10,475 nucleotides of DNA from Methylococcaceae bacterium NSM2-1 (GTDB lineage: Bacteria > Pseudomonadota > Gammaproteobacteria > Methylococcales > Methylomonadaceae). Position numbers and translations under genes: made by a program. Shown here piece after piece: positions 1 to 6,140 of the stretch. The notes beneath the pieces were generated by a model that made no database searches, was not told the DNA's origin, and worked only from the letters and a program-made list of their open reading frames with translations. The stretch's first letter is position 1. Each line of letters opens with the position of its first letter. The DNA is taken from the NCBI GenBank assembly GCA_002256705.1, contig NQJI01000026.1, forward strand, positions 1 through 10,475. Reading direction: 5' to 3'.

Positions 1-160
1 GGTTTTTTTTCAGATCGTCAGGCAAAATCAGCGGTGGAATTTCAGTCGTATACTGATAATCTTTTTCCTTATCAGGAAATAAACTTTTGACGTAACTGCA
101 GGCTGATAGATTAAACAGTACAGTTGCAAAAATGAAGAACGAGCCAATTTTATCTTTCAT
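1..160 (-). CDS. bamC: Outer membrane assembly lipoprotein BamC, N-terminal part (cut by window edge)
   Basis: The first 53 codons of a lipoprotein gene read in from position 160. A short basic N-terminus (MKDK) is followed by a hydrophobic stretch and a lipobox ending LSAC at about residue 21. This is a signal peptide for lipid attachment, so the mature protein should sit on the periplasmic face of the outer membrane. The next residues include FPDKEKDYQ and [12 protein letters not shown], which I recognise as the N-terminal segment of gammaproteobacterial BamC, an accessory part of the BAM complex that inserts beta-barrel proteins. The ATG overlaps the dapA stop codon by 4 bp (ATGA), so translation is probably coupled. 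The dapA-bamC order is the usual one in gammaproteobacteria and supports the call. The folded domains lie outside the window, so the name rests on the leader, the motif and the neighbour. Confidence 0.85.
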   Translation of the reverse strand, partial: MKDKIGSFFIFATVLFNLSACSYVKSLFPDKEKDYQYTTEIPPLILPDDLKKN

Positions 161-1035
161 CGAATAACTTCAGCCTGACGCATTGCGTTGCGTACTGCAT
201 TAAAACAATCCTCAGTTAGCCAGGTTAAAGGCAAACGAATACCTTTACCCATTAAGCCCATTTCAGAAACAGCCCATTTAACAGGGATCGGGTTCGACTG
301 AATAAACAGGTTTTTATGTAAGGCTGCCAGTTTTGTGTCTATGGCTAAAGCGGTTTCTTTATCGCCTGCCATTGCCGCCATAATCATTTCATGTACCAGA
401 CGTGGGGCAACGTTACCGGTTACGGTAATCGTACCATTACCGCCTAACAGACAAAACTCGCGGCTGGTAGCATCATCGCCCGTATATATTGCAAAATCGG
501 CACCTGCTAAATCACGGATTTTTTTGACTCTTGACAGGTCTCCTGTTGCCTCTTTAACGCCAACAATATTGGCGATATGGGACAATCTTCCAACGGTTTC
601 TGGCAACATATCACAGGCGGTACGTCCCGGTACATTGTATAAAATCTGAGGTATATCAACAGCTTCAGCGATGGCTTTGTAATGCAGATACAAACCTTCC
701 TGAGTCGGCTTATTGTAATACGGCGTTACAATCAAGCAGGCATCAGCACCCGCTTGTTTGGCTTTACGCGTCAGGACAATCGCTTCAGTGGTTGAGTTCG
801 CACCTGTTCCAGCAATAACCGGTATCCTTCCGCCTACATAGTCAACAACTGACTTAATAACATCGCAGTGTTCATCTTCATCCAGGGTTGCAGATTCCCC
901 GGTCGTACCTACAGCAACAAGGGCATCTGTGCCTTGCTCAATGTGATACTCGACTAATATTTTCAGACTTTCCTTATCCACTGCACCGCTTTCATACATC
1001 GGTGTTACTAACGCTACGATACTACCTTGAATCAT
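157..1035 (-). CDS. dapA: 4-hydroxy-tetrahydrodipicolinate synthase DapA
   Basis: This cytoplasmic enzyme condenses pyruvate with aspartate semialdehyde. It is the first committed step towards diaminopimelate (for peptidoglycan) and lysine. The protein is 292 residues, the same length as E. coli DapA, and the key residues fall at the same numbers. The Schiff-base lysine is K161 in GVKEATGD, the catalytic triad is T44 (in GTTGES), Y107 (in TPYYNKP) and Y133 (in ILYNVPGRT), and the substrate-binding arginine is R138. It forms a (beta/alpha)8 barrel with a C-terminal helical region. The ATG at 1035-1033 has a GAGAG ribosome-binding sequence a few bases upstream and gives the standard N-terminus [13 protein letters not shown]. 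It is the first gene of a unit that continues into bamC, transcribed divergently from deaD. An extended -10 promoter lies about 45 bp upstream. I see nothing unusual in the protein. Confidence 0.98.
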   Translation of the reverse strand: MIQGSIVALVTPMYESGAVDKESLKILVEYHIEQGTDALVAVGTTGESATLDEDEHCDVIKSVVDYVGGRIPVIAGTGANSTTEAIVLTRKAKQAGADACLIVTPYYNKPTQEGLYLHYKAIAEAVDIPQILYNVPGRTACDMLPETVGRLSHIANIVGVKEATGDLSRVKKIRDLAGADFAIYTGDDATSREFCLLGGNGTITVTGNVAPRLVHEMIMAAMAGDKETALAIDTKLAALHKNLFIQSNPIPVKWAVSEMGLMGKGIRLPLTWLTEDCFNAVRNAMRQAEVIR

Positions 1036-1078
1036 GAAATCTCTCGATTAGAATTGATACGGTTACAAAACTGCTGTC

Positions 1079-1087
1079 ATTATAACA
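1079..1087 (-). promoter_or_regulatory. Extended -10 promoter of dapA-bamC
   Basis: Read on the minus strand, the sequence is TGTTATAAT: a perfect TATAAT hexamer preceded by TG and one base, the extended -10 motif for the housekeeping sigma factor. No good -35 is seen at 16-18 bp; a TTGTAC lies 21 bp upstream, which is too far. This fits an extended -10 promoter that needs little -35 contact. Transcription would start near 1072, giving a leader of about 37 nt before the dapA ATG. The 14 bases at 1073-1086 recur exactly at the miaB promoter (9891-9904). Confidence 0.6.
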
Positions 1088-1236
1088 AGCAAATACATAA
1101 AAAAGGTACAAGGGGCCAAGCTCAAGACCAAAAGAGATTGCGCCTCAAGCTTTGCGTCTGGCTGAAACTATTCAGCGCATTAGAAAAATCCTGCTTTACG
1201 CGCTCAATTGCGCGAAATTAAATATCTTTAATTTTA

Positions 1237-1266
1237 TTGTGGCAAGCGTCAGACTCAACCTACAAT
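1237..1266 (+). promoter_or_regulatory. Candidate upstream promoter of deaD
   Basis: TTGTGG at 1237-1242 and TACAAT at 1261-1266 are separated by 18 bp, a plausible sigma-70 pair (4/6 and 5/6 matches). Transcription from here would begin near 1273 and give a leader of roughly 120 nt. A long leader would suit a cold-responsive helicase gene, but that is inference. It may be an alternative to the promoter at 1322. Confidence 0.35.
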
Positions 1267-1321
1267 GTATTACTCACACCCGTGAGCCCATCAAGTTACT
1301 GCAAAATTCAATAAGATGCGG

Positions 1322-1327
1322 TATAAT
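1322..1327 (+). promoter_or_regulatory. Candidate proximal -10 of deaD
   Basis: A perfect TATAAT lies 64 bp before the deaD ATG. The -35 is poor: CTGCAA at 1299-1304 with a 17-bp spacer. Transcription from here would start near 1334. The resulting leader of about 58 nt contains a small GC hairpin, GCGC-CTAC-GCGC, at 1352-1363. The ribosome-binding sequence AGGT at 1382-1385 follows. Confidence 0.45.
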
Positions 1328-1391
1328 GAATATATAAACAAACATTTCCCCGCGCCTACGCGCATTCCAAATACTCCAAACAGGTAAATCC

Positions 1392-3182
1392 ATGTCCAAT
1401 GATGTTTCTACATTACCCTCTTTCCGTGATTTAGCACTGATTGAACCTTTGCTAAAAGCGCTGGATGATGTCGGTTATGAAACACCTTCGCCCATTCAGG
1501 CACAAGTTATCCCGCACATGCTGCAAGGCAAAGATGTTCTGGGACAAGCACAAACAGGCACTGGTAAAACAGCTGCGTTTGCACTGCCTATCTTATCACG
1601 TATAGATCTTCGGCAAAAAGACCCGCAGGTTCTGGTTCTGGCACCGACTCGAGAGCTTGCGATTCAGGTAGCAGAAGCGTTTCAGCGTTATGCTGCTCAT
1701 TTAAAAGGCTTTCATGTTTTACCCATTTACGGTGGACAGGACTATAGCACCCAGTTACGCCAGTTAAAGCGCGGCGCCCATGTGGTTGTCGGCACGCCGG
1801 GTCGGGTCATGGATCACATGCGCAAAGGCACGTTGAATCTGGATGGACTTAGTGTTCTTGTTCTTGATGAGGCCGATGAAATGCTGCGCATGGGTTTTAT
1901 TGATGATGTGGAATGGGTACTTGAACAAACGCCCGACGACATCCAAATCGCCCTGTTTTCTGCGACCATGCCTACGGTTATTCGCAAAATTGCTCAAGAG
2001 TACCTTCATGAGCCAGAGCAAATCACCATCAAAGTGACCACTGCGTCTGCTGAAAATATACGTCAACGCTTTTGGATGGTCAGTGGTGTACACAAACTGG
2101 ACGCACTTACCCGCATCCTTGAAGCTGAAACATTTGACGGCATGATTATTTTTGTCAGAACCAAAACCGCAACTATTGAACTGGCAGAAAAACTGGAAGC
2201 ACGGGGTTATTCAGCTGCGGCAATTAACGGCGATATGTCTCAGGCGCTTAGAGAGCGTACAATTGCTCATCTGAAAAACGGCAAATTGGACATTTTAATT
2301 GCAACCGATGTCGCTGCACGCGGATTGGATGTAGACCGTATTACTCATGTTGTCAACTACGATATCCCTTACGATACCGAATCTTATATTCATCGTATTG
2401 GCAGAACCGGCCGTGCAGGACGCACTGGTGATGCGATTTTGTTTATTGCGCCCAGGGAAAGAAAACTGTTAGGTAATATCGAAAAAGCAACCAAACAAAA
2501 AGTTGAAGAAATGGGCTTGCCTTCAACCGAGGTTATTAATAATAAACGAATTTCCCGTTTTAAACAGAATATTACCGATACTCTGGCCGCAGAAGAGCTG
2601 AGTTTTTTCACTCAACTGATAGAGCAATACCAGCAGGAACATAATATATCTGCATTGGAAATAGCCTCCGCTCTGGCAAAGCTGGTGCAAGGTGATACAC
2701 CGTTGTTAATGCAAAATTTGCCTAAAAAATCTTACGAAAGCAGAGATGACAGGCCGCAAAGAGACGACCGTTCGCAAAGAGACGATCGTCCACAAAGGGA
2801 TCGCAAACCAAAACGTGTGTTTGGGGCTGGTGGGGCAGCTATCGAAATGGAAACTTTCCGTATTGAAGTCGGCCACAATCACGGTGTAAAACCGGGCAAT
2901 ATTGTTGGTGCCATCGCCAATGAAACAGGCATAGATGGTGATCATATCGCCCGCATCAGAATAGAAGATGACTACAGCACGGTTGAGTTACCTGCGGGTA
3001 TGCCCAAAGAGTTGCTTGAGGAACTGAAAAAAATCCGGGTGGCTGGACAACAGCTTAACATATCAAAAATGGAAGATAGTGTCAGAAAATCAAAACCGGA
3101 TGATACGGCTAAAAAAGCGGACAAAAGCAAAAAAAGAATGAGTTCTACATCCCGGCGGGCAAAACCAAAAGCGGCTGAGTAA
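1392..3182 (+). CDS. deaD: DEAD-box ATP-dependent RNA helicase DeaD/CsdA
   Basis: This ATP-dependent RNA helicase unwinds structured RNA. In E. coli it acts in ribosome assembly and mRNA decay, especially in the cold. The 596 residues carry every helicase motif in order: Q motif around 28-36 (GYETPSPIQ), motif I AQTGTGKT at 53-60, PTRELA at 85-90, TPGR at 135-138, DEAD at 159-162, SAT at 190-192, motif IV near 251-256, TDVAARGLD at 305-313, and HRIGRTGR at 334-341. A DbpA-type RNA-binding domain follows at about 487-558 (IEVGHNHGVKPGNIVGAI), joined by an RD-rich linker with hexapeptide repeats at 451-470. The tail from about 564 is basic and disordered. The DeaD call over RhlE, SrmB or DbpA rests on length, the C-terminal domain and the charged tail. 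The ATG follows AGGT by 6 bp. It is a single-gene unit, convergent with dnaQ. Confidence 0.95.
   Translation: MSNDVSTLPSFRDLALIEPLLKALDDVGYETPSPIQAQVIPHMLQGKDVLGQAQTGTGKTAAFALPILSRIDLRQKDPQVLVLAPTRELAIQVAEAFQRYAAHLKGFHVLPIYGGQDYSTQLRQLKRGAHVVVGTPGRVMDHMRKGTLNLDGLSVLVLDEADEMLRMGFIDDVEWVLEQTPDDIQIALFSATMPTVIRKIAQEYLHEPEQITIKVTTASAENIRQRFWMVSGVHKLDALTRILEAETFDGMIIFVRTKTATIELAEKLEARGYSAAAINGDMSQALRERTIAHLKNGKLDILIATDVAARGLDVDRITHVVNYDIPYDTESYIHRIGRTGRAGRTGDAILFIAPRERKLLGNIEKATKQKVEEMGLPSTEVINNKRISRFKQNITDTLAAEELSFFTQLIEQYQQEHNISALEIASALAKLVQGDTPLLMQNLPKKSYESRDDRPQRDDRSQRDDRPQRDRKPKRVFGAGGAAIEMETFRIEVGHNHGVKPGNIVGAIANETGIDGDHIARIRIEDDYSTVELPAGMPKELLEELKKIRVAGQQLNISKMEDSVRKSKPDDTAKKADKSKKRMSSTSRRAKPKAAE
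2742..2795 (+). repeat. Three 18-bp tandem repeats inside deaD (RDDRPQ hexapeptide)
   Basis: Three head-to-tail 18-bp units encode RDDRPQ, RDDRSQ and RDDRPQ, with a partial fourth unit (RD) directly after. The DNA copies differ at several positions (AGAGATGAC versus AGAGACGAC, for example), so this is not a fresh duplication. The repeat forms the disordered, strongly charged linker between the helicase core and the C-terminal RNA-binding domain. RD/RG-rich linkers are typical of this helicase group. Confidence 0.85.
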
Positions 3183-3191
3183 TTCTTGTGA

Positions 3192-3265
3192 TCGGGTTAG
3201 TACAGCAAGCAGCCTAGCCCGAAAAACACCGCTACTTGTGCCGGGATAAGCGACACTAGCCCGGC
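3192..3265. terminator. Tandem hairpins between convergent deaD and dnaQ (possible bidirectional terminator)
   Basis: Two stem-loops fill the 88-bp gap between the 3' ends of deaD and dnaQ. Hairpin 1 pairs TCGGGTTAG (3192-3200) with CTAGCCCGA (3214-3222), 9 bp including one G-U. Hairpin 2 pairs GCCGGG (3240-3245) with CCCGGC (3260-3265), extended inside by TA/TA across one mismatch. The arm CTAGCCCG occurs twice (3214-3221 and 3256-3263), so alternative pairings are possible. Neither stem is followed directly by a T-run in either direction. On the minus strand the nearest is a T5 about 14 nt beyond hairpin 2. These are therefore not textbook intrinsic terminators. Their position between convergent genes suggests a role in ending transcription or protecting the 3' ends. 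Confidence 0.4.
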
Positions 3266-3270
3266 TATAA

Positions 3271-3996
3271 CTACTGGTTCCAGATACAAGCGCCACCGGT
3301 TTTTTCAATTGCTTCCAATCGCTGCTGATGGGCTGCTAATTCCTCATCATTACAGCAAATAACTTTTAATGCGGGGCGATCTGCAAACACGCGTTTCACT
3401 TCAGTAATTATACTTGATTCATCCGTCCCCGATGGTCCTTCATCCAGCAACGAAGACTGCCCTCCAGTCATTAACAGAAACACATCCGCCAGAATTTCTG
3501 CATCCAGTAATGCACCATGTAAATCCCGGTGGCTATTATCGATACCATAGCGTTTACAAAGTGCGTCCAGACTGTTTCTTTGTCCGGGATGTTTTTTTCT
3601 GGCGTATGCCAGAGTATCAAATACCTCGCTATAATCTGAGACCGTTACCGCCTTCTTTTTCAGTCGTGAAAACTCATGATTGATGAAGCCGACATCAAAT
3701 GGCGCATTATGTATAACTAGCTCAGCACCCCTGATGAATGCAATAAAATCATCTACAATCTGCTCAAAATACGGTTTATCATCTAAAAATTGGTTGGTGA
3801 TACCGTGAACTGCAATTGCGCCTTCATCAATGATTCGATCGGGATTAATATAAACATGAAAGCGTTTGCCCGTTAATCGGCGCTTAACCAGTTCCACACA
3901 ACCAATTTCAATGATTCTGTGTCCTTCCTGAGGATTTAACCCAGTGGTTTCGGTATCAAGAACCACTATGCGGTTTGTGAATGTGTTTTTATCCAT
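3271..3996 (-). CDS. dnaQ: DNA polymerase III epsilon subunit (3'-5' proofreading exonuclease)
   Basis: Epsilon removes mismatched bases in the replicative polymerase core, bound to alpha (DnaE) and the sliding clamp. The 241 residues are close to the E. coli length. All DEDDh exonuclease residues are visible: D14 and E16 in LDTETTGL (ExoI), D101 in HNAPFDVGF (ExoII), and H160 and D165 in HRDLHGALLDAE (ExoIII). TGGQSSLL just after the domain (Q180 to L184) matches the position of the clamp-binding motif in E. coli epsilon. The C-terminus (LKVICCNDEELAAHQQRLEAI, then CIW) resembles the segment that contacts alpha, which makes this true epsilon rather than a generic DnaQ-like exonuclease. The ATG at 3996-3994 has no clear Shine-Dalgarno sequence and I found no convincing promoter. 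rnhA, often next to dnaQ in gammaproteobacteria, is not in this window. Confidence 0.96.
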   Translation of the reverse strand: MDKNTFTNRIVVLDTETTGLNPQEGHRIIEIGCVELVKRRLTGKRFHVYINPDRIIDEGAIAVHGITNQFLDDKPYFEQIVDDFIAFIRGAELVIHNAPFDVGFINHEFSRLKKKAVTVSDYSEVFDTLAYARKKHPGQRNSLDALCKRYGIDNSHRDLHGALLDAEILADVFLLMTGGQSSLLDEGPSGTDESSIITEVKRVFADRPALKVICCNDEELAAHQQRLEAIEKTGGACIWNQ

Positions 3997-4085
3997 ATGT
4001 ACTTTTGATGTATATTAATAACACTGCTAACTCCGATGAGTTGCAGGTCTTCTTGAGCGGACGCCATAACGATGGCCCCATTGGA

Positions 4086-4121
4086 CAAGTAATATCGATG
4101 GCATGTTATCGATATTACTTG
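4086..4121. repeat. Perfect 14-bp inverted repeat with 8-nt loop upstream of dnaQ
   Basis: CAAGTAATATCGAT at 4086-4099 is the exact reverse complement of ATCGATATTACTTG at 4108-4121, around the loop GGCATGTT. As RNA the stem can extend into the loop by two G-U pairs and one C-G pair. It lies about 90-125 bp upstream of the dnaQ ATG, in the 231-bp gap after the membrane-protein gene. No T-run follows on either strand, so it is not a standard terminator. It could be an operator for a dimeric regulator, a protective mRNA hairpin or the remnant of a small mobile element; the sequence does not decide. The rest of the gap (3997-4227) shows no supportable gene. Confidence 0.85.
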
Positions 4122-4156
4122 GTACGAGGCAACAATAGCCCACAAACCGCATCAAT

Positions 4157-4182
4157 AAAAAAACCGCTTAATTGTGGCAGCC
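4157..4182 (-). terminator. Possible intrinsic terminator after the membrane-protein gene
   Basis: On the minus strand, about 45 bp past the stop codon at 4228, GGCTGC (4182-4177) can pair weakly with GCGGTT (GCGG at 4167-4164 plus the first two T), with several G-U pairs. A run of seven T (4163-4157) follows. The stem is poor but the T-run is in the right place and direction. A wider dyad, CCACAA (4140-4145) with TTGTGG (4172-4177), encloses the same region. Confidence 0.35.
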
Positions 4183-4227
4183 TGTTTTCATGGTCGAGAG
4201 TTTGGTAGAAGTTACTGCCTATGTATT

Positions 4228-4974
4228 TTAGACTTTCAGATACTTCCACCAGAACCAACTGCTTACATGTAAAAAGTTGCGTATTGGTGATTTGACCAAG
4301 ATAAGCACTAATCCTATGGAATATAGACACCAGACTGCCGCCCATTCATTAGGATCACTGGTGGTCAGGTAAGCCAAAAATGGACCGGTAACAATGTGAT
4401 AAATGGTGATTTTCCAGGATCCATAAAGAAAAGGCATTATAAATGTTGCGACGATGTACATGTTATACAATACATTATTAGCTATTGCCGGAATTTCCCA
4501 GGCAATATGCCAGTCACCAGAAACTGAACAGATTCTCTTGCCGCAAAACGGTGCATTGAATGAATCAATGTATTGGCTAAACAAGATAAATCGGGTTTTA
4601 ACCTCATAACAGGCGGGCGCCCATTCAAAAGGATACAGCCGTATCAATAAACAGACAGTGGCTACAAAGCAAGTAAAATAAACCGATGAAGATATCTGCT
4701 TTTTGATTTTTTCAGGGATGAAATACAACGATACGGCGTTGATAAAAAAGGGCTGAAAAGCAATGTGCAGATAGCCTAACAGTGTTGCTATCTGATTAGC
4801 GGGATTGGCACAATCGTCTATTACCGTGTAAGTGTATGCCTGCAACAACTCCATCAAGGAAAAGTATCCCAAGGCCGCACATAAAGCAGCAGGTTCTTTT
4901 TTATAATAAAAATAAGCGGTACTCGATAAGCCGATGGTTGCTAATACCGCTGATGCTTCGCCACTCCAGCACAT
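4228..4974 (-). CDS. Multi-pass membrane protein of unknown function (MCWSGEAS-type, probably DUF5765)
   Basis: I do not know the function. The 248-residue protein is strongly hydrophobic, with about seven likely membrane segments near 8-24, 28-50, 62-85, 96-114, 164-186, 188-205 and 211-227. It has no cleavable signal peptide. The N-terminus MCWSGEAS recalls a family I believe is called DUF5765; that is from memory. Possible functional residues include E42 and Q45 in MELLQAY, H70 and Q74 in the third helix, H193 in the sixth, and a loop between helices 4 and 5 with C122, C144 and C149 followed by GDWHIAWEIP. Several His, Glu and Cys near the membrane face could bind metal or form disulfides, but this is speculation. 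The ATG follows a good GAGGA ribosome-binding site. The gene stands alone, 103 bp after galE on the same strand. Confidence 0.85.
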   Translation of the reverse strand: MCWSGEASAVLATIGLSSTAYFYYKKEPAALCAALGYFSLMELLQAYTYTVIDDCANPANQIATLLGYLHIAFQPFFINAVSLYFIPEKIKKQISSSVYFTCFVATVCLLIRLYPFEWAPACYEVKTRFILFSQYIDSFNAPFCGKRICSVSGDWHIAWEIPAIANNVLYNMYIVATFIMPFLYGSWKITIYHIVTGPFLAYLTTSDPNEWAAVWCLYSIGLVLILVKSPIRNFLHVSSWFWWKYLKV

Positions 4975-5077
4975 AAATTCCTCATCAATATAATAATCCG
5001 AGTATCTTTGAGATAAACCTAGTCTTGTATCGTGCTAAAAAAATCACTTGGCTGTCTATTAGCTTTGAAGCTTAAAC

Positions 5078-6127
5078 CTAAATATACCCCTGTGGGTTTT
5101 TAGACTGCCAGTTCCAGGTATCTGCTACCATATCATCCAGGTTTTTTTCTACTTTCCAGTTAAGCTCTTTTAACGCCAAATCAGGATTAGCAAAACATTC
5201 TGCCAGATCGCCTGCTCTACGCGGAGAAATTTTATAATTGATTGTTTTACCGGTTACCCTTTCGAAAGCATTGATCATTTCCAGGACGCTGTATCCTCTA
5301 CCTGCGCCCAGATTATAAGCCTTACAGCCACCCGCTTCGAATTTCTCGCTGTTCAATGCATCTATGGCCTTGATATGACCTTTTACCAGATCAACAACAT
5401 GAATATAATCCCTGATACCGGTTCCATCCCGAGTTGGATAATCATCACCAAATACCGATAATTGCGTTAATTTGCCAATGGCAACCTGGGCAACATATGG
5501 CATCAGATTATTTGGGATTCCATTGGGATCTTCGCCTATCATACCGCTCTCATGCGCGCCTATCGGATTGAAATAGCGTAATAATGCAATTTTCCAGGGG
5601 AATTCAGTTTGAATAATTTTATCGGCTGCCGTCAAGTCTCTTAGAATGTCTTCAATCATGGCTTTTGATCGGCCATAAGGATTAATAGCACCCAAGGGGA
5701 AATCCTCGGAATACTGCGTGCCGGAAGATTCACCATAAACGGTAGCGGAGGAACTGAAAACCAGCTTCTTTACGTTCGCATTGCTCATTACTTCAGTAAG
5801 CACCAGCGTTCCGTAGACGTTATTATGATAGTACAGTAGCGGTTGTTCACAGGATTCGCCAACGGCCTTTAAACCTGCGAAGTGTATTACTGTTGAGGGT
5901 GATTCTTTGGCAAAAATTTCAGTTAACGCTTGTTTATCACGAATATCGGCCTGATAAAAAGAGAGTGTTTTTCCTGTGATTTGTTGCACCCGAGACAACG
6001 ATTCGGGTTTGCTATTGGAAAAATTATCAACCACTACCACCTTGAATTCCGCTTGCAGTAATTCAACGCAAGCATGGCTGCCGATATAGCCCGCACCGCC
6101 GGTTACCAGCACCGTCTTATCATTCAT
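5078..6127 (-). CDS. galE: UDP-glucose 4-epimerase GalE
   Basis: This cytoplasmic NAD-dependent enzyme interconverts UDP-glucose and UDP-galactose, supplying galactose for surface polysaccharide or for the Leloir pathway. The 349 residues form an extended short-chain dehydrogenase fold. The NAD-binding GxxGxxG is G10, G13 and G16 in TGGAGYIGSH. The catalytic serine lies in FSSSATVYG (125-127), and the Tyr/Lys pair is Y151 and K155 in YGRSK. The stretch LRYFNPIGAHESG, followed by NLMPYVAQVA, is typical of true GalE and argues against other UDP-sugar epimerases. The ATG lies 13 bp after the corC stop with AGGA upstream, so it is probably the last gene of the miaB-ybeZ-ybeY-corC transcript. No other Leloir gene (galK, galT) is present, which favours a role in envelope sugars. 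Downstream on the minus strand there is a T7 run (5043-5037) without a clear hairpin. Confidence 0.95.
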   Translation of the reverse strand: MNDKTVLVTGGAGYIGSHACVELLQAEFKVVVVDNFSNSKPESLSRVQQITGKTLSFYQADIRDKQALTEIFAKESPSTVIHFAGLKAVGESCEQPLLYYHNNVYGTLVLTEVMSNANVKKLVFSSSATVYGESSGTQYSEDFPLGAINPYGRSKAMIEDILRDLTAADKIIQTEFPWKIALLRYFNPIGAHESGMIGEDPNGIPNNLMPYVAQVAIGKLTQLSVFGDDYPTRDGTGIRDYIHVVDLVKGHIKAIDALNSEKFEAGGCKAYNLGAGRGYSVLEMINAFERVTGKTINYKISPRRAGDLAECFANPDLALKELNWKVEKNLDDMVADTWNWQSKNPQGYI

Positions 6128-6140
6128 AATTGCTTTCCTG

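Larger units (their letters stand above)
1036..1391. other. Divergent dapA/deaD intergenic region (356 bp)
   Basis: This gap separates the dapA and deaD start codons and holds the promoters for both. I see no convincing gene in it. A small palindrome with 5-bp arms CGCGC/GCGCG and a 6-nt loop lies at 1199-1214. Another with arms CTCAC/GTGAG and a 4-nt loop lies at 1273-1286, just downstream of one candidate deaD -10. Neither is followed by a T-run, so neither looks like an intrinsic terminator. A stretch around 1134-1220 reads on the plus strand as a fairly protein-like but start-less frame (KEIAPQALRLAETIQ and onward). It has no ribosome-binding site and I could not match it to any family. 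Confidence 0.6.

Noticed and set aside
335..649. 104-codon plus-strand frame antisense to dapA
   Set aside because: It lies wholly opposite the conserved DapA active-site region and is a compositional shadow.
1113..1337. Plus-strand frame with protein-like composition between dapA and deaD (ALRLAETIQRIRKIL and onward)
   Set aside because: It would need a TTG start, has no ribosome-binding site, overlaps both candidate deaD promoters and resembles no family I know.
4086..4121. The inverted repeat as a chromosome dimer resolution (dif) site
   Set aside because: dif sites have two 11-bp arms around a 6-bp centre with a characteristic sequence; arm length, spacing and sequence do not match.
3981..4208. 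Plus-strand frame of about 75 codons opposite the dnaQ start, including SDELQVFLSGRHNDGPIGQ
   Set aside because: It starts inside dnaQ on the opposite strand, has no ribosome-binding site, and runs through the perfect inverted repeat, which would force complementary codons. No recognisable domain.
4115..4345. Minus-strand frame of 76 codons overlapping the end of the membrane-protein gene
   Set aside because: Half of it is an out-of-frame shadow of the membrane protein, and the rest crosses the possible terminator and part of the inverted repeat. No domain is visible.
5037..5065. T7 run on the minus strand after galE as an intrinsic terminator
   Set aside because: Only very short stems (AGCT/AGCT and GCT/AGC) precede it and they are not directly adjacent to the T-run.
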